A stretch of DNA of 64,000 bases from Sipunculus nudus (taxonomy: Eukaryota > Annelida > Sipuncula > Golfingiida > Sipunculidae), in NCBI GenBank assembly GCA_026874595.1, contig CM049309.1:92832723-92896722 (forward strand), in the 5' to 3' direction. Below the pieces are notes generated by a model that had not been told where the DNA came from, made no database searches, and worked only from the letters and a program-made list of their open reading frames with translations. Positions 37,506-50,615 of this stretch are shown in pieces; position 1 is the first letter of the stretch; each line of letters starts with the position of its first letter. The translations under genes were made by a program, and so were the position numbers.

Positions 37506-39440
37506 AAACCTCAATGATTATTGGGGTTTTTAAGTGAAAATTATTAGATAATTGTATTACTCTTGAATACATGTAATTTAAAAGCAACCCATTGTAAAGA
37601 CCCTGGCATATGTAAAATATTGATATAATTATATGCATACTTGTACATTTTTTAATATTTTCATATATATTTCACATAAATTTATTTTATAGTACATACT
37701 TCGTTAAGATTTTATCTTCTTTCACATAATTAATAAATAAAGATTTTCAGTGTAACTAAAAATGGTCTCCAAAGGAATTATTCATGATTATGTCATATTA
37801 ATATTTAGTATCAAAGCTGACAATTTAGTCCTTTATGTATGTATCAGGAGAGGAATTTTGGTAGGGCTGTGTCCTGTTTCTACTGTTTACATCAAGATTC
37901 TCGACAGATTCTAAACTGGAGACAAAAGTACCCCATCTTCTCAAGTGTATATATGTTCATTTGAATATGATGCCATGTTTTATTTTATCACATAGTACAT
38001 CTTGAGAGTGAACAGAGAGGTGGTAAACTTTACAATAATGGCATGCATGGCTTTTATTCTTCAGGCATGCCCTATTTCATTGCAGCAAAACCAGCATAGG
38101 ATAATTTAGGAATATGTAGAGTGATTTAAACTTATATCAATTTTACAAAACAAATACAATATTATTTATATCACTTTCACAATTAATTTGGTATTCAACA
38201 ATCTTATACTTTAAATTTTGTACATTACAGGATCTAATTATTTGATATCAAAATTTCAGATATTAAATAATAAAATATTAACAGTTACTTATATTCTCAT
38301 ATTATATAATCAAATAAATTAATATCTTAAAAAAATTGTTCATTTAATTTTCAAAATATAAATTGACATAATTTTAGATACTGAATGAAGGTCTGCAAAA
38401 TTGGTACTATGAAATAACAGACAAGTATTAAAAGAATTATTTTAAAAGAAATTTATATAAATTAAATAGATAATACATGTGCCTGCAGTATGACTTTATC
38501 AAAGTGACTGTAGTACTGGTATGAGTTCATATAGCATTGTAGGCTTCCATACGTTATGGGTAGTGAAAACACCATAAGCTTATCATGAACATTTTGGGTC
38601 TGCACTGCAACTACATCTGGTTCCATATTCTATTTCTCTTAAATGTGTGTTATTGCAATCTGTATGATTAAAATGCAAACTGGCTTGTGAAAATAAATCT
38701 AGGTACATTTCAGAATATGCATATGGATTGATGGATGTGAGATAAGATGTACATTTCAATATAATAATACACAATTTATCTGTCTCATAACATCAAACAT
38801 TCCTCTGTTTATCCATGGTTTACAAATCAAAGGTCAGATTGTGCCAGATTACCTATTTGGCTGTGACCTGCTCTGTCCAGTACTCTTATGTAATTAGCAC
38901 CAGTGGTCACCAGCAGTGTGGCAGCTGGCCCATGCTTGCCTCAACAATAGGCACTTCCTGGGCAATTGCTGGACAAGAATTGAGTGTGTTCAGCATTATT
39001 TGCTGATATGCTTCATGATCAAGGGGCTCACAGGAAGTAATAGAAAGTAATATGTATTACTCTATTACTTTGCCTTCTGTTTCTATTACTATTACTATTA
39101 CAGCTAAAATTTTTGAGTCTATTACTATTACTATTACTATTACATGGAAAAAGCTGTAATAGTCTATTACTATTACTATTACTTATTACTATTACCCCAT
39201 GTCTGATGCATACATGTAAGAGTAATAATAAGTCTGTTGTCACCAGTGTTGGACATAAAGAGGTAAGACAAATAACCAACTTGTATTATATTCTTTACAG
39301 CCTACATGGCCTATGAAAGTAAATTTCTCAACTTACAAACATTTAAAGTGGAAATAAGTATTCTTTATTTAAACTTTCAGGGGGAGTGGAAATAAGCATC
39401 CCTTATTTCCACTCCCTCGGGGAGTGGAAATAAGCACTTT
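36180..39440. repeat. Composite element with palindromic ends and CTATTA arrays
   Basis: At each end is a near-palindrome of CTTATTTCCACTCC with GGAGTGGAAATAAG (36190-36290 and 39378-39435). Inside are blocks of CTATTA/TATTAC repeats (37124-37256 and 39056-39195). They are bordered by ATGCATACCAGACATGGGG on the left (near 37097) and its approximate reverse complement (CCCCATGTCTGATGCATAC) on the right (near 39194). It may be one or several non-autonomous DNA elements; no coding capacity. Confidence 0.55.
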
Positions 39441-41007
39441 AAAAAAAAATAGTGCATTTATATGGGGATCAACTTTGATTAGCTAAAATACGAGGTGATC
39501 CCAAAACTCTCAAAAGTGGGTTGTACACAAAATACTTCAAGGCTTTTGTTAATATGAAAATAAATAAATGTGGGATTCACCTTCTCTTTTTAAACTATTT
39601 GTGAAATTTGCACCCTCAGCATTCCCGCTTCATCAACCTATTATGACATTAAGACTATTTCATTGTATCCATGCATCTGTTGTCAGCAAAACAGATACCA
39701 GCGTACCCTGAATGACTTATAAACATTTATTAATCATCAAATAAATTATAAAATCAAACAGTTACATACAATTTTATCATATTTTTGAGAGAGAGCACCA
39801 TTTAAGTTTTGTAATTCTTTCATCAATCTATTATCTAACTCTGAACATGGCTTTATATGATTTTTTTGCATTTGCGATCAGACATTTGGGACAAAAGTTT
39901 TGGCTTTTGACTTAGTATTGAGGGGGCTAGCTGGCTGATATGGATAAAAGGTTGACAAGACCAGAGTAGGTGACGTCCTGAGCTTACTTGGGTGGCTGAA
40001 ATTGCCTGCTGCTAGAGGTGGCTGACATGTTTGGTTTGCAGTCAGCAGCTAATATGTCCCTAAACTCTTTGTTGCCGGCAACCCAAATACACTTGGCTTT
40101 GTGCCAGTGGGAAGTCAAGCCTTTCTGTCTGAGACTGGCCTGTGCACGCAGGTTGTTTTGAGCTGTCACTCAAAATGAAATGTAACAACATTGGATCTAT
40201 GCAGGATTCACTGGGCTGGTGTCCATTATGCTGGTAAAATATAAATGGCTTTGATAAAATAAACTTAATGTCATAATAGGTCATTGAAGTTGGAACGCAG
40301 AGGAATCAAAATTCGACCTATAATTTAACAGAGTAGGGTCAAAACTTGCAGACAGTATAAATTTAAATGAAAGTTTAAGAGTAGTGCAAAAAAATGAGTT
40401 CAGTTGGTTTTTTTACCATATATTTTTTACTGTTTTTGTTTTAACGGTCAGGATCTAAATTCAAAAGAGAAACTACCCCTCCATTATTCTCTTTACAATC
40501 GACAATGCCTTGTTTAAATGTACTAATACACTACTGAATGTGAAGTTAACAGAAATGTTACAGAAAACGGGTCAATCAGAATATTTCTTCAGTTCAGTCA
40601 TGCACAGTAAAGCATTCTTTTAATACACCAATATTTACACAAGTTTAATATTTTTCTCTGGCAGGTTGATTTTCTGTTGAATTTTTATACTGTTTCCTTT
40701 TGAGGGACAATATTCATGTATCTAATAAGGAAACTACTACTTTTATAGGAAAAACATTGATATCCTGTGATGCTTCCAGTGAAATCTTTTATATGGTAGT
40801 ATTTGGATCATTCTTATGTCAGAAATTGTTGAATATCATGAGCCCAGACTGATAGCTCTTCATCACTATTCATGTTTCAGCAAACCACAATCAGTTTCTT
40901 TACAGCTATGATGGTTGTGTTGTGTCTAAGTGAACTCAGCCAATCATATCTATGGCAGATCAACAACAGATATCTAAATGATTGATATAAATAGTATTGT
41001 AAATTTT

Positions 41008-43620
41008 TAGCTCAGCTGACTATAAGTCATCTGAGCTATAGTTGTGGTCCTTTGTCCATCGGCTGTCCGTCCGTTAAACTAGCACGTTTTGAAACCATAA
41101 GACCTAGGAATCCAAAATTCGGCAATATGTTAGATGTCCCTAAGATCTCCTACCAAGCCGAAAACTGGGTCTTTGCGACTTCGTTCCTTTGAGAAATTAA
41201 GAAAAAACCTCAATTTTTTATTAAAAACCTATTTTCACACTTCAGGACTGCCTAATATCAAAACCACTCATCTGTATTTCCTCATATTTACCATAAATAT
41301 TCCTCTATATAGTTCCTATGTACATGCTATAAATTAGGTCTACATTATATAATTTAAAAAAGTTATGTGCCCAAACATAATGCATTTTGTAAAAAATCAG
41401 GAAAGATATTTGATCACTTAACACAAAACATGTTAAAGCTAAGGACTTTTTTCCAATAAAATAACTTTAATTAATTAAAATTAAATTGTATACCCAAAAT
41501 TAGATCAAAATCCAAAATTTTTAAAATATTAGCAAAAATAAAAAATTGGTACCTTAAATTTTGCCCAACTTCGACCATGGCCCATTTTTTCCTGTAACTG
41601 CTGTGGATTTAATTTTCACAGCATGTTTTTGTTAGCATTTCATCTGTTAACACTAAAAATTTGAAACCAGTTGATCAAAAACTGTAGATTTTATTCAAGT
41701 TTTCAAGCACCATGTCACATATTATTTACATCAAGCTAGTGTTATGCAGTTTGCTAGAGCTCAGCTCCCCAGCTTCAGCCCTCAGTTCCTAAAATTTGAC
41801 ATACAGTTAGATGTCTCCAAAATCCCCTACCATGCCAAGAATTTGGTCACTAGGACTTGATTCCTTTTAGATATTAATGAAAAACTTTATTTTTCCAATA
41901 AAAAGACTCATTGTTACACAAGACTGCCTAATGTCAAAACCACTGATCTGACTTTGATCATATATAATATACATATTTTTCTATACATTCGCTGTGCACA
42001 TGCCAGAAATTATGTCAGTATTGCATAATTGTTTTTAGTTGTGTGCCAAAACATAATGTACTTTTTAAAAAATCAAGAAATTTATTTACTCCCTTAACAA
42101 GAGGATTGCTGAAGCTAGAGATTTTCTGTCAGGCATGTGACATTATTTAATCAAGATTCAATTGAATACCCAAAATTAGTTCTGAATTTTTCAAATTTTA
42201 TAAGTTATTAGTACAAATATAAAATTAGTACCTTGAATTTTGCCCAATTTTGACCATGGCACGTTTGTTTCCTATGAGCACTGTTGATATATTTTTTATA
42301 TCATGCATACATAAGGATTTCAGCTTTTTAGTTTAGAAAGCTGAAAGAAAATGGCAAAAAATTGTAGCTTTTATTAATGTTTTTATGAGACCATGTCAGA
42401 ACCAGGGTCTCCCAAGCCCCTCATCAGTCACCTGTATGTTGACCTTATTGACCTTCCAGCAAATTATGCACGCTTGAGGGAGGCATACACTGGGGCAGCC
42501 AGGCAGCTTATGGCCAGCCACAGTTGATCCAGGTGGCCAACCCAGCTTATCTAGTAGTTGTTTTGACCAACAACATAACAAGAAACTATAAATTAATAAT
42601 TTTTATTGGTTTTTAATAACAAAGAAAAATTAATAGAAAAAGAATTTGTTAGTTGTTTGGTAACAGGAAATTAACTTGCAGTTACTGATGATGTCAGAAT
42701 CTTGTATGGATGGATAGAATATTCCAAATAACACCAGTCACCTATGGTATTTTTCAGTTCATTTTTTTTAATGATAACAAAAATAAATCATATTATTCAT
42801 TACTAATCATTAGGGATCATTTGAAGGAAATTAATGATAGACAAAAGATGCAGTTGATAATATTAATCTAGATTCCTACTGTGTCTAGTGTGTAAATTGA
42901 TGTGAAAGTAGTCCAAAGTGAATATATTACATTTATTTTTTTAATATAGATAAAAGCCATAAAACCAGGTACTTATGATCATCATTTAAATTTGTGAATT
43001 TTGTATATTCTGGATTCTCAACATCATTGTTTGGCTAAAACTGAATAAAAATACCAGACATGGTGTAAATACTTTGCAAACGTATATGAATAAGAATATG
43101 AATCATTATCAAATTTCTTGCATAAGAATGGGAATTCAGGTAAAAATGAAAGTATTTGAATACCAGTGCAAATACTTTCAAAATGTTTTCATGAATGCAT
43201 TCATGAGTATATTCTATAATGTTATTTTAATAATCATTTCAGTTATATTTTATTTTTAAAAAAAAATCATGATTCTCTTATTATTTTTAATAAAAATTAT
43301 ATTTGGCACAATATTTGTTATTAAATTTTAATAAATAGTTAAACTCTTATATTATATGTGCTGCTTATAAGTAATATGGCCAAGTCAAAATCTGTGTGAC
43401 AATAGCACTTCATTTGTCAATAAAATAAATGAAATCAGCCCTCTTCCCTGTCTCCAAAGATACTCTCAAAATCATACATAAGCTAAACACCAACAACTCA
43501 TAATAAAGCTTTTATTTATTTCCACACAAAACCAGCATGTGCCTCATTTCCAAATCATATTTTTTATCATAGATACAGCTGAGCGCCGTGACCCATGGGT
43601 CCCTTGTTTATGTATGTAAA
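41008..43620. repeat. AGCTCAGCTGACT-type interspersed repeat, copy 1
   Basis: Starts TTAGCTCAGCTGACT, soon followed by GTCCGTCCGTTAA, and ends near GAGCGCCGTGACCCATGGGT. Related in start and end to copies at 45451, 52843 and 58050, so these define one family. Confidence 0.65.
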
Positions 43621-45450
43621 CACTGCCTCACAATGGTGAGTAAGCTGGCACTTGTATAATTCTTTTATCAGCCAGTAAGAGTATAGAAAAGCCTTTGGAA
43701 AATTTCTTGAGTTGCCACAGGAACCACAGGGTGCATGCTGAGTTGAATTGATTTGCTGAGCCCAGTTGGCCATTATATTACAGCTATCATTAGCAAATAT
43801 CATTTGAACAGTAATTGAGATTGTATATTTGTGCCTGTGCAGGCTCATTCATCCCATTTTACAAGGATTATAATGTATCCATTAATTTCCATATTTGTCC
43901 CTGAATGTGCGAATAACCACCTCCCAACTCTCTCACTAATTGCATGTTTGTTTGTTTTTTATTATAATAAATAACTGCCAGAGATGGCAGTAAATGTGTA
44001 GGATTTGGCTGATAAGTAAATGATACTGTCATGTTGATAAGAACCAGTATTCCTCCCTTGTTTTTGTGAACTAAACCAACCCAGAAGCAGGATGCATAAT
44101 AAACCTACTCCTAGAAGTAGTACTCTTTTCTGTTGCATGCTGGGAAGCAGCAGAGTGTATCGCCATAGCAATGCCAGCATGGCAATCATGATGGGTCTCC
44201 TTGTGTAGTTAATGTCTCTGTTACTGCAAGAAAGCTGCATGTGTTGAAGTATTTTTTTTTTTTTGTGGACTGAAATGACCAAACTTTGGCATTAACCAGA
44301 TAAGTTAATCAACAAGTGTTGTTCTATTACTTCTAATCTAAAAACATGTAGTGACCCTGTTGAATTATAATATGATCATTACCAAATATTGACATCATCA
44401 ACAATGAGTGGCACACAGATCCTTCATGCGGTGATCGCAATCAACCGTGCGGTTTCTGCTGATGGAACCTATTGGGACAAGCAGTGGGGTTTGTTCCTGA
44501 TCAGCACTGCCTTCAGTAATACAGGTAATGCATCACAAAAAGCTACAGCTTCTGAAGGCTGTTGGGGCTTACACAGTGCTTGTGAACCTATAACATGCTT
44601 GAGCATAGCATGGTGAACCTTGTGGTCCAGTTGCTCAGTTTCCATTGTGTTTGAATAGTCCTGAGTGTATTTCACACTAGACTGCTGTTGATTCAATTGA
44701 TCAGTTTTGCTTTACTTTATTTTTTGCAAGTGATTGAAATGATGCACTTTCAGCCTTTCAGGAAAAAAAACACATCATAGTCTGGATTCTCACTACATTA
44801 ATTTTACCAACACCATGAAATCTATAATCCTTATCTGGCAACCAGCCCTTATTAGTGGTGCCCACAGCAATCATAATGAACTTAATATTTTTACCCAACC
44901 ATTTTCAGTTTACTTCTAAAGCTTATTAGATAAGCATGATTGTATAAAGAACACATTTACATAATCACCCTTGAGTGAGAATCCTGACTCTGCTTATGTT
45001 TATGTTTCATATACTTCAAATACTTGCAGCATTGTGACTGAAACAAAGTTGAAAGACTGAATCCAGGCTTGACTTTGTACTGTTCTGAGCTGTTCATACA
45101 GAATGGTATTTGCCTTTTTACAGAGTAACTGAGAGACCAGAGCATATTCACATGAATGTTTTATGGAAAATGGGGTTTTTAATGAAAACTGTTTTTCAGA
45201 ACATTCTGATGTTTGTCTAAAATTCTGTAATAAATAATATGGCCCTTTTATATTGTTAGAGAAATTTCTAAAATTTTCAGGTAATCTATTCAGATTTTGA
45301 GTTTTTGGTTTTATATGAAAAATTGTATGATTAGCTTATTCAAGTCAAGTTATTAACAGACCGTGTACAGCACTGTCACTGAAGATTTTTTGTAAAATGG
45401 TTAATTTTGTTTTCCAGAAGGATCAGCTTTTGAATTCTTTTCATACTTTT

Positions 45451-46655
45451 TAGCTCAGTGGACTATAAGTTATATTAGCTATAGTCATGGTCCTTTATCC
45501 TTCCGTTAACAGGGCACGTTTTAAACTGTTGGACCTACGAATCCAACATTTTGCATACAGTTAGATGTGCCCAAAATCTCCTGCCATACTGATAATTGGG
45601 TCATTAGGACTTTGTACCTTTAAGATATTTAGGAAAAACGTCCGTTTTCCATAAAAAAGCCATTTTTACACTTCAAGGCTGTGAAATATCAAAACCATTG
45701 ATCTGTTTTTGATCATATTAAGTATACATATTCTTCCAAGCATTGTTTATGTACATACCAAAAATTACGCCAGTATTGCGTAATTTGTTGAAGTTATGGG
45801 CCACAAGCATAATGCACCTTGTAAAAAATCAGGAAATATATTTACTCAACATAAGAATTGCTAAAGCTAGAGACTTTTTTTCAGGGATGTAATTTCATTT
45901 AATCAATATTAAATTGTATACTGAAAATTAGATCTAAATATTACAAATTTTATAAGTTGTTCACATAAATATAAAATCAGCATCTTAAATTTTGCCCACT
46001 TTTGGCCATGGCACAGTTTTTCCTGTGAGCACTGTTTATTTTTCATATCATGCACACGTAAGGATTTCAAAGGTTTCAAAGAATTTTGAAAGGAATAGAC
46101 CAAAAACTGAAGCTTTTATAAATGTTTTTATGTGACCATGTCACACCTAGGTTTATTTCAACTATATTTAAAAAAAATCTTTTCAGATGATACTATTAGT
46201 ATTTTTTTTATTAAAATTGTATTTGGCCCAATAATTGCAATTAATTTTTGATAGATAGTTAAACTTCCATATCATTTGTGCTAGTGCTACTCCTGGGTAT
46301 AGGTAACCTGTAATTATTGAATAACAGTTAACTCCTTTGTAAGAAGCATGATAATTAACATGACTTGTAGTGGACATTTTGTTTTTTAAATACTTCTGCT
46401 GCAGTGAAGATAAAGTTATTAGGCCAAGTCAAAACCTGTGTGACAATAGCACTCCTTTCTAAATGTAAATAATATAAATGACATCAGCGCTCTTCCCTCT
46501 CCAAGGATCAAAATCTTTACATGAGTCAAATGCCATCATCCTCATAAATCAGCTTATATTACCACACAAAACCAACATTTATCTACTCCTTCCAATTCAT
46601 ATTTTATGATCATAAATAACAGTTGAGCGCTGTGACCAATGGGTCACTTATTTAT
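45451..46655. repeat. AGCTCAGCTGACT-type interspersed repeat, copy 2
   Basis: Starts TTTAGCTCAGTGGACT and ends near GAGCGCTGTGACCAATGGGT. The middle resembles copy 1 (for example CACTTCAAGGCTGTGAAATA against CACTTCAGGACTGCCTAATA), so both come from one source. Confidence 0.65.
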
Positions 46656-48853
46656 GCAAAAAAACTGCTAGCTGATATTTGTGATTATAGATTCCTCACA
46701 TAAATTTAAGTATTTGATAATACTGATAGATATTCCTTGTCATTCTGTAACCACAAATACATGGATTTACATATTTGAATGGGAGATTGTTCCCTGCTCT
46801 TGCTTATCAGTGACAAAATGACTAAAATAACAAACCTGTAGAACCCTCACGTCATTTCAGGTACCGTTTCTTAAGCAAGCATCACATGCAGAAATCTTGG
46901 AATTCATTTTCCTTACAGTTTATTATTTATCAGGTAAATGATTTATATGACTTTATAACACCAGTTTTAATACTTTTTTTAAAAATCCACTGGCTTTTTG
47001 GTTGAACATAAATTATTGGTAACAAAGGGAAGATTGCTAATGATATTCATTATGGCAACCATTTTGTGCACTCAAAGGCAGTTCGTTAGATTTACATAAC
47101 ACATTGTGCCTAGCATAGCTTTATGGACAATTGTTCAAATGACAAGCAATCTGTTTTGGTTATTACATAGTGTCAGCACAGTATTACTGGTAGCCTTACT
47201 GGTAGGTTGATAGTTGTCAAGATGTTGAGACTGTATATTCGCCATTGTTTGTCACTAAATCCTGGCTTCCTTAGAAGTGGCATGCTTGTGGCAGTGAAAG
47301 TAATGTGATCATTCATACACTACAACATTCATAATTTTATAGGTGAAATTTATGTTTTATGTGTATAAAACAGACACATTTAAATTAAAACAAGAATAAT
47401 CTGTGCTTCTTAATATCCTGGAAGCCTGTAAGTGATATATCAGGCTCGTTCAGTGTTAAATGTAACTAATGCAATAATGTACCATTATTGTTGGAGACAT
47501 GATTGGACATCAGTCAGCATATAGACTGCTTTTGAATTAATATGTGCAGGTAATAATCACCTCTTACTCTTAAAGTTCACAGAGTCACAGACCAGTTAAT
47601 ACTAGTATAAAGGAAATTGATACTTTTCAGTTTATTTTATATATTATTTACTGTTCAGTTGAAGAAGAGAACAAAAGGTATCCATTCTTTGTTTTTCTGT
47701 AAATCTCCACAGCATGACACTTCATGTCCGAGACACAACTGTAAATTTCCCCAGTCGAAGGTTTTCCAGAATGATAGGTTAATAAAGGTATTAGTTTTCA
47801 GTAGTTCCTGTAATTTAGTGTAATTCCTTTCAAAGAATTAATCTTCAGGCCCAGAGTTTTTTCAGCAATGGAAATCAGCTTTATCCAAACTGTGTTTGCT
47901 TTTGAACTGTCAGGCCACCTCCACTGTGATGGATGGAGGAGGTGGTTTAGAATTATTGTTGTAAATATTTGGAGGATGTTTGTTACATAACTTTGGCAAG
48001 TTTGAGCTTGAGAAAAGTGTATTGTTTTCAGGCTCTGTACTTGCTTCAGTATACTGCTTCAGTGTATGAATCAATAAATGGAGTCCAGGTGGAACTGGGC
48101 AGAGCTTTGCTAACTTTATATCTTGGTATATTGTAAAAGTTGCTCTGGGTGCCTCATTGAAGAAGATGTGTATGCATTGTATTGAACCTTGTACTGTTTT
48201 GGTACTTGCTGCATTGCTTTGGTAGCTTCAAGCCTGCTACTGCCTGTATTGCTGTGAAAAGTTGATGTTACTATTGTGAGCATGACTGTACTGAACAGTG
48301 AATATCATCTATGTAGTAATGTAGCTTTATAAGACAATGGATTAGTCATTTGTATTTTCATATATATCCATAAGCATGATTGTTTTTAATTGTACATTAT
48401 TATATTCATGTCACAGAGTGGTGTGCTGTTTTGTTAAGAAAAGAAAGTTGCATATTTGCATTTATTTGGGACATTGTATAAAATTAATGGATTGGGTGTA
48501 TATACCTTGTAGTTGAGTAGGTGTTTCCCCCTCTTCAGCATGTAAGCATGGAAATCTACTATTATTCTCTTTCAAACACTCTGTCTGAAACTTTTCAGCC
48601 ACTTGGTGTGTGTGCCTGTCATCATGGTTTGTGTATATATTTATATGTATTGTTTAACAAAATATGTTTTCTTTTGTAACACATGGAATTTGTCCCAACC
48701 TTTTAACTAATAGATATAATTGTGTTTTTGGCATGCAACAAATGTCATTGTAGGAATGAATATTGAATGATACCTGAAAATCATGGTTCAAAGCTATGTA
48801 TACTTGATATATTAAATAACCCTAAGACTATTTTTATTGTTTTCTTTTTCCAG

Positions 48854-48970
48854 AATATGCCTTTTGATATCAACAACAGATACAAGCTGACAGCCATGTT
48901 TGTCGTGTATTTCGCCAGTGGATTCGGGGCCCCCTTCTTCTTAGTCAGACATCAGCTATTGAAGGACTAA
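48854..48970 (+). CDS. COX7C: COX7C, coding exon 2
   Basis: Encodes 38 residues and a TAA: NMPFDINNRYKL, a transmembrane helix (MFVVYFASGFGAPFFLV), then RHQLLKD. The spacing and ending RHQLLK match the C-terminus of cytochrome c oxidase subunit 7C. The acceptor is a strong pyrimidine tract plus CAG in phase 0, consistent with the donor at 35872. The subunit sits in the mitochondrial inner membrane within complex IV. Confidence 0.92.
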   Translation, partial: NMPFDINNRYKLTAMFVVYFASGFGAPFFLVRHQLLKD

Positions 48971-49717
48971 TAGTGGACCGTGTGCTATGGCAAGGTTAAA
49001 CAGGTTTTCTTGTCGGGTTGTAACAGACCTGTGTGTGAATCTTTGGCTTGGTTGACTTGTGTGCGATGTTCTGTTTATGAATCCTTTTATTACAGAATCT
49101 GAAATATGTAGGGATATTAGTTATTGCAGTTGAGATGACAATGACCATAAATATTGAATGTTGCAAAAAGGCAGCCACAAAGTCAAGTCTTGAAGTGTTA
49201 ACATTTTAATTCCCGTGATATACCCATGTACACAACTGCTTGACAGGCAGTTCTGACTGTGATGCTCTGTAACTGACAACACATACCTTTAAGCTATTCA
49301 CTCTAACCATTGGGTCAGTTCCATGATGATGGTCTCTCAAAAAGCATATTAAGGTCTTGATGATACCAAAAAACATTTTGGCACCAGTGCAGTGTTTAGA
49401 AGTTTGGCAGTTCTAAAATATACCAGCCAAACTGCCCAGCTTGTACTTGCATATAGATCAGGGTTGGATCCTATTGTAGTGGTTCTATTATTATTATTAT
49501 TATTTTTACTTTTACTTCTCAATCCATCTATTAGTGTTACAACATTTTTTCATCTATTACTATTACTTGGCTTTTATTAGTTTTACTATAACTCTGCCTT
49601 CAAATAGTGATTTTAGCATATGCTGACCTTGCCATCCACACTTCCCCTTCCCATTCCCCATAGGTAAAACTTTAACATGCCTGTCTATTTAAATTGTAGT
49701 TCTTGTAAATTTTGTCT
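48971..49717 (+). other. COX7C 3' flank, with a short TTA-rich microsatellite
   Basis: The 3' UTR must begin here, but no clear AATAAA is seen close by. A TTATTA run lies at 49486-49510. No other gene. Confidence 0.4.
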
Positions 49718-50615
49718 GCAAAAACAAAGTTTTTGCGGATACTATGTCCTTGACTGGGTTCCGCCGCTGCCATCGCCACCCTGTTCCTTTCCGGAATAGA
49801 TCTCTGAGACCACAGGACAGATTTTTCCGAAACATTACACCATAATTGGGTCACATGTGAACTGGTGACCTTTCCTCTCTCCAGTGTGTCCATCTGTGCA
49901 TCTGTTTAGACACATTAACCCACATATTTTCAGACTTTGTTTTTTTGTTTGAGCAAAAGGGCTAAACATTTTGCACAAATGTAGCCCTTGCATAGCCTTA
50001 TAACATATACATAAAATGGTGGCGCCTACTGCAACCATTTTTGCACAGCATCCGTCTGTTTATCTGCTGCGGGATAAAATCCCTCATATCTAGGCACTGG
50101 TTTGACTTATCTGCCAAAAATTTTGCATGTATATACATCTTGGATAGTTTTCTAGATTTTGTGGCAGGCGGCACCACCTGCATTTATTATTACGCTGCAA
50201 ACATCCATGCTAATAACTCAGGACTGGTTTGACGTATCCCCCTGAAATTTTGCACGTGTATAGATCTCACATAACTGTTTATCATACACAAATTGGTGGC
50301 GACACCTGCAACCATTTATGCACAGCATCCTTCTGTTTGTCTGCTGTGGGATAAAATCACTCGTATCTCGGCAGTGGTTTGACTTGTCTGCCAAAAATTA
50401 TGCAAATGTATACAACTTGGAAAGCTTTCTGGATTTTGTGGTAGGTGGCGCCACCTACATACACATTTTTGCTGCAGACATCCATGCTAATATGCAACAC
50501 ACCTCACTCTGTTATCTACTGGCCACTCAAGTTGTGCCTCACTTCATCCGTCCCACTCTGATTTCGGCGGATACACATAGTCACTTGTCGACTACCCGTA
50601 TTCTAGTTAAAAATT
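49718..50615. repeat. Interspersed repeat starting with a TTTGCGGATACTATG block, copy A
   Basis: Begins with GCAAAAACAAAGTTTTTGCG and GGATACTATG. Internal parts repeat at roughly 270-bp spacing (CACAGCATCC, TCTGCTG). It ends near TCACTTGTCGACTACCCG. The copy at 61370-62830 has the same start and end. Confidence 0.7.

Larger units (their letters stand above)
35873..48853 (+). other. COX7C: COX7C intron, about 13 kb, filled with repeats
   Basis: Begins GTAAAT and ends TTTCTTTTTCCAG. It contains TA microsatellites (36465, 37460), a palindromic composite element (36180-39440), two AGCTCAG-type repeats (41008, 45451) and much AT-rich sequence. Stretches 39441-41007, 43621-45450 and 46656-48853 show no feature I can support beyond this. 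Confidence 0.8.
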
